A stretch of DNA of 22,031 nt from Alphaproteobacteria bacterium (GTDB lineage: Bacteria > Pseudomonadota > Alphaproteobacteria > Micavibrionales > UBA2020), in contig JAQSWE010000005.1 of NCBI GenBank assembly GCA_029266795.1, positions 7,694 to 29,724 on the forward strand. The letters are read 5' to 3'. The stretch's first letter is position 1. Every line of letters begins with the position of its first letter. The notes below the pieces were generated by a model, which saw only the letters and a program-made list of their open reading frames with translations, searched no databases and was not told where the DNA came from. Made by a program: the position numbers and the translations under genes. Shown one piece after another: positions 15,399 to 21,671 of this stretch.

Positions 15399-15480
15399 CC
15401 GTCATCCCCGCGAAAGCGGGGATCCCGTCGGCCTTGGGGGCAAAATGCCCCTGAGATCCCCGCTTTCGCGGGGATGACGG
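15399..15480. repeat. REP-like inverted pair of palindromes
   Basis: Two 26-base arms (15399-15424 and 15455-15480) are exact inverted copies of each other, each itself a hairpin (ATCCCCGC / GCGGGGAT around GAAA or TTTC). A third hairpin (GGGGCA-AAA-TGCCCC, about 15438-15452) lies between them. The same family occurs at 1754-1866 in diverged form. Similar GTCATCCCCGCG elements are frequent in many GC-rich proteobacterial genomes. Confidence 0.8.
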
Positions 15481-15587
15481 CGGAGGCCGGCATGGGGTGC
15501 ATTTGACAATTATTCGCAATCGCCTTACCATATTCAAATCTTCACGAAAGACCGGCACGTAACCCGTTCATCACCTGAGTGGTCCCC

Positions 15588-16073
15588 ATGCTGTACGAAA
15601 AAGAATTCCGCGCCCTGAAAGACATCCATGCCCGCCTGCCGCAAGCGCAGCGCGAGATCGTCGAAGTGCTGGCGGCATTGCCGCCGCTCGCGGTTGTCGT
15701 CTATGGCTTAGTGCTGCTGCCGCTCGGCATCATCGGCATCGGCGGTTTGCTGACGCTCAGCGTCGCCTCCACGCTCGCAAGCGCGGCCATGATGGCGCAG
15801 GCGACAGGGCAGCTGGACGCGCAGAAACTCGCGGGTTTGCCGAAGCGTGTATGGCAGGCGCTTGAGAAAACCTTCGCCAGCGTCGACGCCGCATCCGCCC
15901 CGCAACCCGCTGCCGCAGCACCTGCCGCAACCGCGCAGGCTGCGCCCGATGCCACGGCTGTCACCATGCAATCGCCCTTCAACACTGCGGCGCTGCGCAC
16001 CGTCACCGCCGCCAACGACGCCCCGCGCAAAGCCCCGAAACCGGCGGCCAAGGGCATGGCGACATCCAAATGA
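15588..16073 (+). CDS. Hypothetical membrane protein, 161 aa
   Basis: ATG at 15588 (MLYEKEFRALKDIHARLPQA). A GTG three codons earlier (15579) is in frame but adds nothing. A charged amphipathic N-terminal helix is followed by a long hydrophobic stretch (LPPLAVVVYGLVLLPLGIIG, then IGGLLTLSVASTLASAAMM), probably two membrane segments or a hairpin. The C-terminal third is Ala/Pro-rich low complexity (DAASAPQPAAAAPAATAQA) with a basic end. No family recognised. It lies after the REP element and is followed by the tRNA gene. Membrane location is inferred from hydrophobicity, function unknown. Confidence 0.65.
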   Translation: MLYEKEFRALKDIHARLPQAQREIVEVLAALPPLAVVVYGLVLLPLGIIGIGGLLTLSVASTLASAAMMAQATGQLDAQKLAGLPKRVWQALEKTFASVDAASAPQPAAAAPAATAQAAPDATAVTMQSPFNTAALRTVTAANDAPRKAPKPAAKGMATSK

Positions 16074-16110
16074 CCTGTTTTTAAAGGGAAAATAGCCCTC
16101 AAAAGCGTGG

Positions 16111-16139
16111 TTGCAATCTTATGGGTACTTTGATACATT
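16111..16139 (+). promoter_or_regulatory. tRNA-Pro promoter
   Basis: TTGCAA (16111-16116) and TACATT (16134-16139) with 17-base spacing, 20 bases before the tRNA. Confidence 0.5.
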
Positions 16140-16158
16140 CCGCGCCTGTACCAGAAGT

Positions 16159-16235
16159 CGGACTGTAGCGCAGCCTGGTAGCGCACTTGCATGGGGTGCA
16201 AGGGGTCGAAGGTTCAAATCCTTTCAGTCCGACCA
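16159..16235 (+). tRNA. tRNA-Pro(GGG)
   Basis: 77-base cloverleaf. Acceptor CGGACTG (16159-16165) pairs with CAGTCCG (16225-16231), then ACCA encoded at 16232-16235. The D-arm GCGCAGCCTGGTAGCGC, the anticodon stem CTTGC / GCAAG with loop ATGGGGT (anticodon GGG, codon CCC) and the T-arm with GGTTCAAATCC are all present. The 3' end overlaps the antisense end of the serine recombinase gene, marking it as the attachment site of the element. Confidence 0.95.
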
Positions 16236-17747
16236 TTTCTCTACTCTGCCCTCTTCTGCGAACCAGCAGAATGGTTTTCGGTAGGAAAAAGAAAGCTTTG
16301 CGCCGTCGAGCGTCAGGTTCTCAAGTGTGAAATTCAGAAACTGCCGTTTTTCCTCGATTGTGGAACCTTGAAACACTTCTGCGGCGCTGGAGCAGATATC
16401 CAAAAGGAACAAAAGCGAATCCTTGAACCCGTCATCGCCTTCGCGGTGGGCGGTCAGCAGCCCTTCAATTTCCTGCCGTTGGCTGCGGAATTCCGTGCGG
16501 CGGCGGTCGAAATCCTCGCGGTCGATGGCCTTGTCCATTAGAAGGTCCATCAGGCCATCAATGCGCGCCTGGATGCGCGTATGTTCCTTTTTCAATTCAT
16601 CGCCCTGCCGACGCTGGAAATCCCGTTCTGAGCGCTCTGTGGTGCGCAGGTGGTCGCTGATGGCTTGCTGGATATCCGGCGGCATGTAAAGGCCCTGCAG
16701 CGCGCTCTCTGCCTGCTCCAGTACCTTCTGTTCGGGAATATAGACCAGTTTGCCGGATTTGTCCCAGGTGCGCAGGTATGTCCATTCCCCGCTGCCTCCG
16801 CCTAGATAGGTTTTCTTTTTCTGTAATGCCGAAACCGTGCGCCCCGTATTGGCGCAGGTCAGCAGGCTGCGAAAGATGAATTCCTTGGTGCCGTATTTGA
16901 ACGGCTTCTTTTCCCAATTCTTCAGCACGGCTTGGCAGCGGTCGAACAACTGGCGGTCGATCAGGGCCGGATAAGTGTGCGGATGCTGCTTGCCCTTCAC
17001 GGTCATGATGCCATGGTAAAAGGCGTTCGTCAGGATCAGGTAAACGTGGGAACGGTGCAGCGGCCCGCCGCGTTTAGTTTTGTTACGCAATCCCCAGACT
17101 TGGGCCATTTCGGTCATGTGCGCGAGGGTAAAGGTGCCGGTTGCGAATTCCTCGAACATCCGGCGCACGATCGGGGCGCGCTGGTCGTCGATGATTACTT
17201 GCGCTTTTCCGCTCGCGTCGCGGGTGTTGAGGTAGCCGATTGGCGACATGCCGGGCAGCAGGCCAGCGCGGATCATATGGTCCTGCGACCGCTTTACATT
17301 GTCGCGCAAACTGTCGGTGTAGCTTTGCGCCATGATCACACCAAAGGACCACATCATTCGCTCTTGGCTGATGCTGCCCTTGTGAATGACGTAGTTTTCG
17401 GTGTTGAAGTGCAACTCCAGCTTGCCGTCCTGAATGAGAGAATCTAGTAGGGGGTATTCCTTGAAACTGCGCTGAACGCGGTCGACCTTGTCCGCCACAA
17501 GCGCGATCACTCCGCGTTGAGACTTGATGAACGCTATCATCTCCATGAATTTGGCGCGGTCGCCACGGGTGGAGGATTCAGTAATCTCAAAGACGCGCAC
17601 AACCTCCAGAGCTCGGCGCTGGCAGTAAACCTGCAGCCGGTGCTTTTGCGCATCAATTGAATGCCCTTCCTCCTGTTCTTTTGAGGACACACGCGTTAGG
17701 ATGACCGCGCGCTGGGCTTCATGTTTTGGGAAATCAACAATGGTCAA
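16224..17747 (-). CDS. Large serine recombinase (integrase)
   Basis: 507 aa from TTG 17747. The catalytic domain begins RAVILTRVSSKEQ with the nucleophile Ser21. Arginine motifs follow (SSTRGDRAKFMEMI; DKVDRVQRS), then the recombinase domain (AGLLPGMSPIGYLN). The zinc ribbon region (LLTCANTGRTVSALQKKKTY) has only one Cys, so it is degenerate. A coiled-coil (RRQGDELKKEHTRIQARIDG) is present. The final residues WSD and the stop (16224-16235) are antisense to the tRNA 3' end. This fits an integrase adjacent to attL. It starts three bases after the stop of the HEPN-motif gene, so the two are coupled. Large serine integrases at tRNA genes are less usual than tyrosine ones. Confidence 0.93.
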   Translation of the reverse strand: MTIVDFPKHEAQRAVILTRVSSKEQEEGHSIDAQKHRLQVYCQRRALEVVRVFEITESSTRGDRAKFMEMIAFIKSQRGVIALVADKVDRVQRSFKEYPLLDSLIQDGKLELHFNTENYVIHKGSISQERMMWSFGVIMAQSYTDSLRDNVKRSQDHMIRAGLLPGMSPIGYLNTRDASGKAQVIIDDQRAPIVRRMFEEFATGTFTLAHMTEMAQVWGLRNKTKRGGPLHRSHVYLILTNAFYHGIMTVKGKQHPHTYPALIDRQLFDRCQAVLKNWEKKPFKYGTKEFIFRSLLTCANTGRTVSALQKKKTYLGGGSGEWTYLRTWDKSGKLVYIPEQKVLEQAESALQGLYMPPDIQQAISDHLRTTERSERDFQRRQGDELKKEHTRIQARIDGLMDLLMDKAIDREDFDRRRTEFRSQRQEIEGLLTAHREGDDGFKDSLLFLLDICSSAAEVFQGSTIEEKRQFLNFTLENLTLDGAKLSFSYRKPFCWFAEEGRVEKWSD

Positions 17748-17750
17748 ATT

Positions 17751-18665
17751 TTAACCTGCGATATCGTTTTTTTTTGTCAACGCCTGTATTAATGCGCCTC
17801 TTGAAACCGGGTCGACGGCGGGCAGCGCTTGCTGACTTTCCTGAAGCTTTTTCAATTCTGATGCCATCATAGAAATCAACGCAGTTCCGTTGTTGAATAG
17901 AATGCCGGAGTCGCACTCATCAAGAACTTGCCGTGGGTGGGAAATTGGATTGCGGTAATCATCTTTCATTTGTTTAAATTCCAAAAGAATTTTTTCAGTT
18001 GGAATTTTACCGGTACCAGCATTTCGGATTTTCTCAAGTTGGGTATAATAGTTGTCCCATCCTTTTAATGTTGCGCCAGCTTTGCCAGAGAAAAATTGAT
18101 AATAAACTTCCATCATTCCTTCAACGGCACGCCCTACGTGAAAGCCTGATGCTGTATAAAGACCAAAAGCAAAGCACCTTCCGGCAGCTTTCCAGTCATC
18201 TTTTGATTTTGGTGGGACCATGTCTATGATATCTGGCGTGAAGATTTCATGGGCGTAATCGACCAGAGCGGGAGTGTGGTAAATGCCCCTTCTTGGCACA
18301 TAGTAGGTGGCCGTCTGATTCATCTCCTCCGTGAACACGATCTCAAATGAACGTAAATTATTCGAAACAGTCGAAAGCTCCCAACTAGGAATTTCGCCTT
18401 CGAAGTTCATTTCCTTCTGCCAATCCTTGTAATACTTGCCCAGAACATATTCGATGGACTTGAGAAAACGCTCTGCTGGAGCCACAGACACTTGTAACTG
18501 TATAAGCTCACCTTCCAGAAGGGTGTATAGCCCCTGCCTTGCATCCATGAGATGAAAAAGTAAATCAATATTTCTCGGAACGGGATCTTTGCGATCCGCA
18601 TATTTGGCGAGCTCTCCGAAATTCTTACCAATTGTGTAGACGGAGAATTGATTTATCCGTTTCAT
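17751..18665 (-). CDS. HEPN-motif protein, unknown function
   Basis: 304 aa from ATG 18665 (MKRINQFSVYTIGKNFGEL) with AAGAGA before it. An in-frame start 27 codons upstream (18746) has no ribosome binding site. The C-terminal half carries an RNPISH motif (Arg238 to His243, R-x4-H) in MKDDYRNPISHPRQVLDE, preceded by helices GFHVGRAVEGMMEVYYQFF and by LKGWDNYYTQLEKI. The R(N)xxxH pattern with flanking helices is the active site of HEPN ribonucleases found in toxin and abortive-infection systems. The N-terminal half has a helical part (RNIDLLFHLMDARQGLYTLL). The gene is coupled to the recombinase. Its role could be defence, element maintenance or something else. Only the motif is seen. Confidence 0.7.
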   Translation of the reverse strand: MKRINQFSVYTIGKNFGELAKYADRKDPVPRNIDLLFHLMDARQGLYTLLEGELIQLQVSVAPAERFLKSIEYVLGKYYKDWQKEMNFEGEIPSWELSTVSNNLRSFEIVFTEEMNQTATYYVPRRGIYHTPALVDYAHEIFTPDIIDMVPPKSKDDWKAAGRCFAFGLYTASGFHVGRAVEGMMEVYYQFFSGKAGATLKGWDNYYTQLEKIRNAGTGKIPTEKILLEFKQMKDDYRNPISHPRQVLDECDSGILFNNGTALISMMASELKKLQESQQALPAVDPVSRGALIQALTKKNDIAG

Positions 18666-18755
18666 AATATTTCTCTTAATGATTGTGGTTTGTAAAGATT
18701 TTACAAAATGATTGCATGATTGAACAGCGTGCATTTTTTGAACCAAGCGACTGAT

Positions 18756-18935
18756 TTACTGCCTTTTTCTGCTTTTTACCGAAAGTGCCAGCCGTGCGAA
18801 GCCGATCAGGTTACGTGCGGCCTCATGCGCTTCACGGTCATCTCTAGCTCCATAGGCATGCATCAGACCGACGACTCTCTTGTAGCTGTCATTCTCTTTT
18901 TGCACTGGTGGGGGAATGTGGGGTTCGTAGCTCAT
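18756..18935 (-). CDS. Small hypothetical protein, 59 aa
   Basis: ATG at 18935 starts 10 bases after the stop of the DUF6441-like gene, in the same direction. The peptide begins MSYEPHIPPPVQKENDSYKR, has a helix (DREAHEAARNLIGFARLALS) and a basic end SRKRQ. The helix pattern and consistent codon use suggest real coding. No ribosome binding site is clear, so it would rely on coupling. The opposite strand ORF here (18720-18965) has no support. Confidence 0.5.
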   Translation of the reverse strand: MSYEPHIPPPVQKENDSYKRVVGLMHAYGARDDREAHEAARNLIGFARLALSVKSRKRQ

Positions 18936-18945
18936 ATGGGCGTCA

Positions 18946-19629
18946 TCAGTTTTTCTTGCTCATAGAAGCGTCGAAAATACTGCGCATGTTGGCGAGCCAT
19001 TTGCTCGCCTCTTGCTGCACGTCGAACCTCTTGCCGATCTTGGCTTGCGGGACGAGGTAGAACATAATGATCTGCTCTACTTCGCGGCCGGCGTTCTTTC
19101 GGCGCTTCGTCGCCTTGCGCACGCCCTTTTGCGCGCCGCTCACTTTGTCATACGACCTGACAAGGTTCGCGACTAAAAAGCCGCCCTTGTGGCTGGGAAC
19201 AAATTCCAGCTCGCCATATCGCTGGACGGGCCACTGGCTCGGTGTATAGGGTTTGCCGCGCGGGCCTTTCGGCGTGTCTTGCGTGGGGAGGGCCAGATAA
19301 ATCCCTTTGCCCCCCGCACGGATGATCGCGCCCTTGTCGAAGGAAGAAATAATCTCGGGCGCGCGGCTGAAGATAACGCCGCTCGGCTCGGCGCTTTTTC
19401 CCCGCTGCGGAAACACAAGACGCTTGCCGCCGCGCGTGGAGTCGCGCCATGTATTCGCAAGCATTTGCCCAAGGCCGGCCGCAACGGTCATCATTCGCAG
19501 GGACAATTTCAGGCCCGAGACGGATTGCTTGATAGCGTCCATGCTCGCGGTTTCGAGGCGGCCGCGAAACGCATCAATGTCGCGCTTGATTTCCTTTCCG
19601 ATATCGAAAGCGTTGCTGATCAGCTTCAT
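18946..19629 (-). CDS. Phage protein, DUF6441-like
   Basis: 227 aa from ATG 19629 (MKLISNAFDIGKEIKRDI), which has AGGGAGAG at proper distance. An ATG seven codons earlier (19650) has none. The body matches the DUF6441 type as I recall it: FSRAPEIISSFDKGAIIRAG, then GIYLALPTQDTPKGPRGKPY, then VSGAQKGVRKATKRRKNAGR and MFYLVPQAKIGKRFDVQQEA. Such genes sit in phage structural regions (neck or tail assembly) of alphaproteobacteria. No other structural gene is seen in this window, so it may be an isolated phage remnant or part of a bigger prophage. Confidence 0.65.
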   Translation of the reverse strand: MKLISNAFDIGKEIKRDIDAFRGRLETASMDAIKQSVSGLKLSLRMMTVAAGLGQMLANTWRDSTRGGKRLVFPQRGKSAEPSGVIFSRAPEIISSFDKGAIIRAGGKGIYLALPTQDTPKGPRGKPYTPSQWPVQRYGELEFVPSHKGGFLVANLVRSYDKVSGAQKGVRKATKRRKNAGREVEQIIMFYLVPQAKIGKRFDVQQEASKWLANMRSIFDASMSKKN

Positions 19630-19774
19630 CTTGACACTCTCCCTGCTCATTCAGAGCTATCACGGTGTCACTTTGCTGGTCGCTGAGAATGAAAGCGCCT
19701 CTAACTTCTCAGGGCGTGCGCCATGCCACCCCCGCCCCCGCCCCCCGAGTGGATGATGCGCGGAGGCTGGGCGA

Positions 19775-19950
19775 GTGCTTGATGCAGGGGTGCAGTAGAT
19801 GTGCTTGCCCTCTATTCGATTACCTGGCTTTGAGCGGGGTGCTGGATGTAGGGTTGCGGTGTAGAGTTGCGCGGCCCTGCATTTCGATCACAAGGCTTTG
19901 AAAGAGCAGTGGTTTTAAGGCGCGGTGCTGGTTGTGTAGGGTAGTGCCGA
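19775..19950. repeat. Degenerate tandem repeat, three units
   Basis: Unit starts at 19775, 19839 and 19925 (GTGCTTGATG, GTGCTGGATG, GTGCTGGTTG). Units 1 and 2 stay alignable to TGGCTTTGAG / AAGGCTTTGAA. Unit 3 is truncated. Confidence 0.55.
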
Positions 19951-20033
19951 GGGGGCGGCTCCTATAACGAAGGCAGAGATGAAAAGTAAAAGCTATTCAC
20001 TCTGTTTCTCTTTTTTTTCTTCCACCTGTATAT

Positions 20034-20119
20034 ACCCTACATACCATACATTGATATATATAAATATAGATATATCAACCAGATACACTGTGCACAGTTC
20101 CCTACATAAAGCCTACATG
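20034..20119. repeat. CCCTACAT-type repeats with AT-rich and 12-bp palindromes
   Basis: ACCCTACAT (20034-20042), CCCTACAT (20100-20107) and CCTACATG (20112-20119) flank an AT-rich inverted repeat (TTGATATAT 20051-20059 with ATATATCAA 20070-20078) and a perfect palindrome ACTGTGCACAGT (20087-20098). The same motif in opposite orientation occurs at 19846-19854 and 19935-19942. Confidence 0.55.
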
Positions 20120-20347
20120 AACCCTGCACGATGTCGATACGCTAAACACAAGCCCTAGTGTTCGAGGGGTGGGCAGGCCTAGATGTAGCCGCCGTGCAAA
20201 AATTCACGGGTCCTTCCCCGAGGTAAACACAATGCGGGCGCGCAGAGCGTTCGATATCGCTAGCTAAGCGGTTGAAATTTAGGGTTAACTTTTGGGCGAT
20301 TGGTTAATTTGCGACCTGACTGGCAAGATTGTTTCAACCGAACGATT

Positions 20348-20578
20348 TCAACGGGTTGTTAAAAGGCAAATAGCTCCCGCCCAAAACAGCGAGGGCTGAT
20401 TTGCTGCTTCGACGCGCTGGCCAGCCGCGAGCTTGTCGGCTGCCATCTTGAGCCTGTTGTCGGTGCGGCGCGCACTGCTAAGGGTCAGGCCTAGATGATG
20501 AGAAAGAGCCCAAGCAATAAACTGAAGCGCAACAACAAAAAAAGGCTGCAAAAAAAACCCGCGCGGATGTACCGACAC
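20348..20578 (-). CDS. Doubtful 76-aa ORF
   Basis: GTG start with a short AGG upstream. It reads as a hydrophobic segment followed by a helix (KMAADKLAAGQRVEAANQ). It competes with the plus-strand ORF at 20495. No family recognised. Confidence 0.2.
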   Translation of the reverse strand: MSVHPRGFFLQPFFVVALQFIAWALSHHLGLTLSSARRTDNRLKMAADKLAAGQRVEAANQPSLFWAGAICLLTTR

Positions 20579-20638
20579 GGGCCTAAATATAGCTACTGGG
20601 GAAGGGCAGCAGTGATTAGAGTTTTCAGTGAGGGCTGA
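20495..20638 (+). CDS. Doubtful basic 47-aa ORF
   Basis: Begins MMRKSPSNKLKRNNKKRLQK, with AGG before the start, and runs into the end of the convergent gene at 20625. Poly-A runs alone could produce the Lys-rich part. Contradicts the ORF on the opposite strand, so at most one is real. Confidence 0.2.
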   Translation: MMRKSPSNKLKRNNKKRLQKKPARMYRHGPKYSYWGRAAVIRVFSEG

Positions 20639-21095
20639 GGGCCGGGGGGATCATGCTGTTAAGGTGTTCGGCTTCATCAATCGTAGCCGGGCCAAAGAGC
20701 TCGCTGCGGTCAATGTACTGATACAGCGACCAAAGGCCGATCAGGGCGGAACGGTAGCTGTCCAGCTTCGCCCCTAAGTCTTCGCGGGTGATGTGAATTA
20801 CCTTCTGCTCGGGCTGACACCGGTTATCGTGAGAGCAAAGCCATTCGCTGATTGAGTTAATGGTGTCGAGGGCAAAGACCAGCTGCGCGCGCGCATGGGA
20901 AGGTGTCGCTGCTTGATTAGTGAGAAGAATTTGCGTGATGGCTTCGCGCTCCTTGAACATCGTCACTTGCTGAGGGCAGTCTTTGGCCTCTGCTCTATCT
21001 AAAAAGCTGAGACGTTTAAGAAGCGGTTCGATAGGTGCGGTCGTGATGCTGCTGACTGGTTTTTTAGGAGATTTCAAAATGGTGGCGCGGGTCAT
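20625..21095 (-). CDS. Hypothetical protein, 156 aa
   Basis: ATG at 21095 has AAGGAG nine bases before it. The protein (MTRATILKSPKKPVSSITTA) is mostly helical: LLKRLSFLDRAEAKDC, REAITQILLTNQAAT, ARAQLVFALDTINSISEWLC, SYRSALIGLWSLYQYIDR. It has three or four Cys, two of them in CSHDNRC. No family recognised. It is divergent from the ribbon-helix-helix-like operon and likely shares its control region. Confidence 0.7.
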   Translation of the reverse strand: MTRATILKSPKKPVSSITTAPIEPLLKRLSFLDRAEAKDCPQQVTMFKEREAITQILLTNQAATPSHARAQLVFALDTINSISEWLCSHDNRCQPEQKVIHITREDLGAKLDSYRSALIGLWSLYQYIDRSELFGPATIDEAEHLNSMIPPALSPH

Positions 21096-21118
21096 GAAAT
21101 ACGGCTCCTTGGCCTATG

Positions 21119-21176
21119 TTGACACTTGGTGGTTGATGCTGTAGAAGTATGCAGATGTTGTACAGTGTTTAACAAC
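21119..21176 (+). promoter_or_regulatory. Promoter and possible operator of the RHH-like operon
   Basis: TTGACA (21119-21124) and TAGAAG (21142-21147) at 17-base spacing. Downstream, GTTGT (21157-21161) and ACAAC (21172-21176) form an inverted pair that could be bound by the ribbon-helix-helix protein encoded first. Confidence 0.4.
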
Positions 21177-21207
21177 GTTAGTCAATAACAAAGAGGATGG
21201 CAGGGAA

Positions 21208-21393
21208 ATGGTGCGGGACGCGGCAATAGGAATTAGGGTCAACGCAGAACTTAAACAAGCTGCCGAGCAAGCTGCGGCTGACGACCGCCGTACGCTCGCT
21301 TCGGTTGTAGAATTGGCGCTGATCGACTATCTGCACAATAAGGGTTATGTGGATGCAAACGGCGCGCCTATCGCAAAGGGCAAAAAAAAATGA
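21208..21393 (+). CDS. Small ribbon-helix-helix-like protein
   Basis: 61 aa starting MVRDAAIGIRVNAELKQAAE. The arrangement of a short strand (AIGIRV), helix (NAELKQAAEQAAADDRRT) and second helix (LASVVELALIDYLHNKGYV) is that of CopG/Arc-type DNA-binding proteins, which bind as dimers and often repress their own operon. The end is Lys-rich. AGGGAA is very near the ATG, AAGAGGA is further up. The next gene overlaps by four bases (ATGA), so they are coupled. Regulator of this element is the likely role. Confidence 0.7.
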   Translation: MVRDAAIGIRVNAELKQAAEQAAADDRRTLASVVELALIDYLHNKGYVDANGAPIAKGKKK

Positions 21394-21671
21394 GTACGTT
21401 CGTTAAATCTCTTACTGATCTCGATCTTTTCAGAGGGCAGGGCCGGCTTAACCTGTCAGGGCATATGCTCCAAGCGTCCGATTGGACGCTCGCGACCTGC
21501 GGCACATTATGGCGGCCGCCAAATTACTTGCGGGATTTTTATAAGGGGCACGGAGTGCATTTGCCCGAGCTATTGACCATCGGAAAGGCGATCGGCTTTC
21601 AGGTCGAACACGACAATGCCACGTTAGCCGCGCTCGAGGCTGCTGATCGTCTGAGCGGGGGCCTTGCGTGA
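21390..21671 (+). CDS. Hypothetical protein, 93 aa
   Basis: Starts at the ATG overlapping the stop of the gene before and ends with a GTGA overlap with the next gene, so it is the middle gene of a three-gene unit. The protein (MSTFVKSLTDLDLFRGQGRL) has a middle part TLWRPPNYLRDFYKGHGVHL and a helix LPELLTIGKAIGFQVEHDNA. It carries no signal peptide and no recognised domain. The tight overlaps suggest a joint role with its neighbours in control of the element. Confidence 0.65.
   Translation: MSTFVKSLTDLDLFRGQGRLNLSGHMLQASDWTLATCGTLWRPPNYLRDFYKGHGVHLPELLTIGKAIGFQVEHDNATLAALEAADRLSGGLA

Larger units (their letters stand above)
19630..20624. other. About 1 kb repeat-rich, largely non-coding region
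   Basis: No well-supported gene is seen here. Successive parts are: a C-rich tract (19729-19746); degenerate tandem units of 64-86 bases (19775-19950); a pyrimidine run (about 20008-20030); an AT-rich part with palindromes (20034-20120); an inverted repeat CGGTTGAAA / TTTCAACCG (20269-20277, 20332-20340); and a 12-base direct repeat CAGGCCTAGATG (20174-20185, 20486-20497). Two weak overlapping small ORFs on opposite strands lie at 20348-20638. An origin or a control region of the element is the natural reading, but this is inference. Confidence 0.55.

Noticed and set aside
16191..16541. Plus-strand ORF starting in the tRNA
   Set aside because: Starts inside the tRNA and is antisense to the recombinase.
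18720..18965. Plus-strand ORF of 81 codons
   Set aside because: Opposite to the 59-residue minus-strand gene and to the end of the DUF6441-like gene; no ribosome binding site.
19650..20624. CRISPR array
   Set aside because: The repeats are of unequal unit length and poorly conserved, with no regular spacers.
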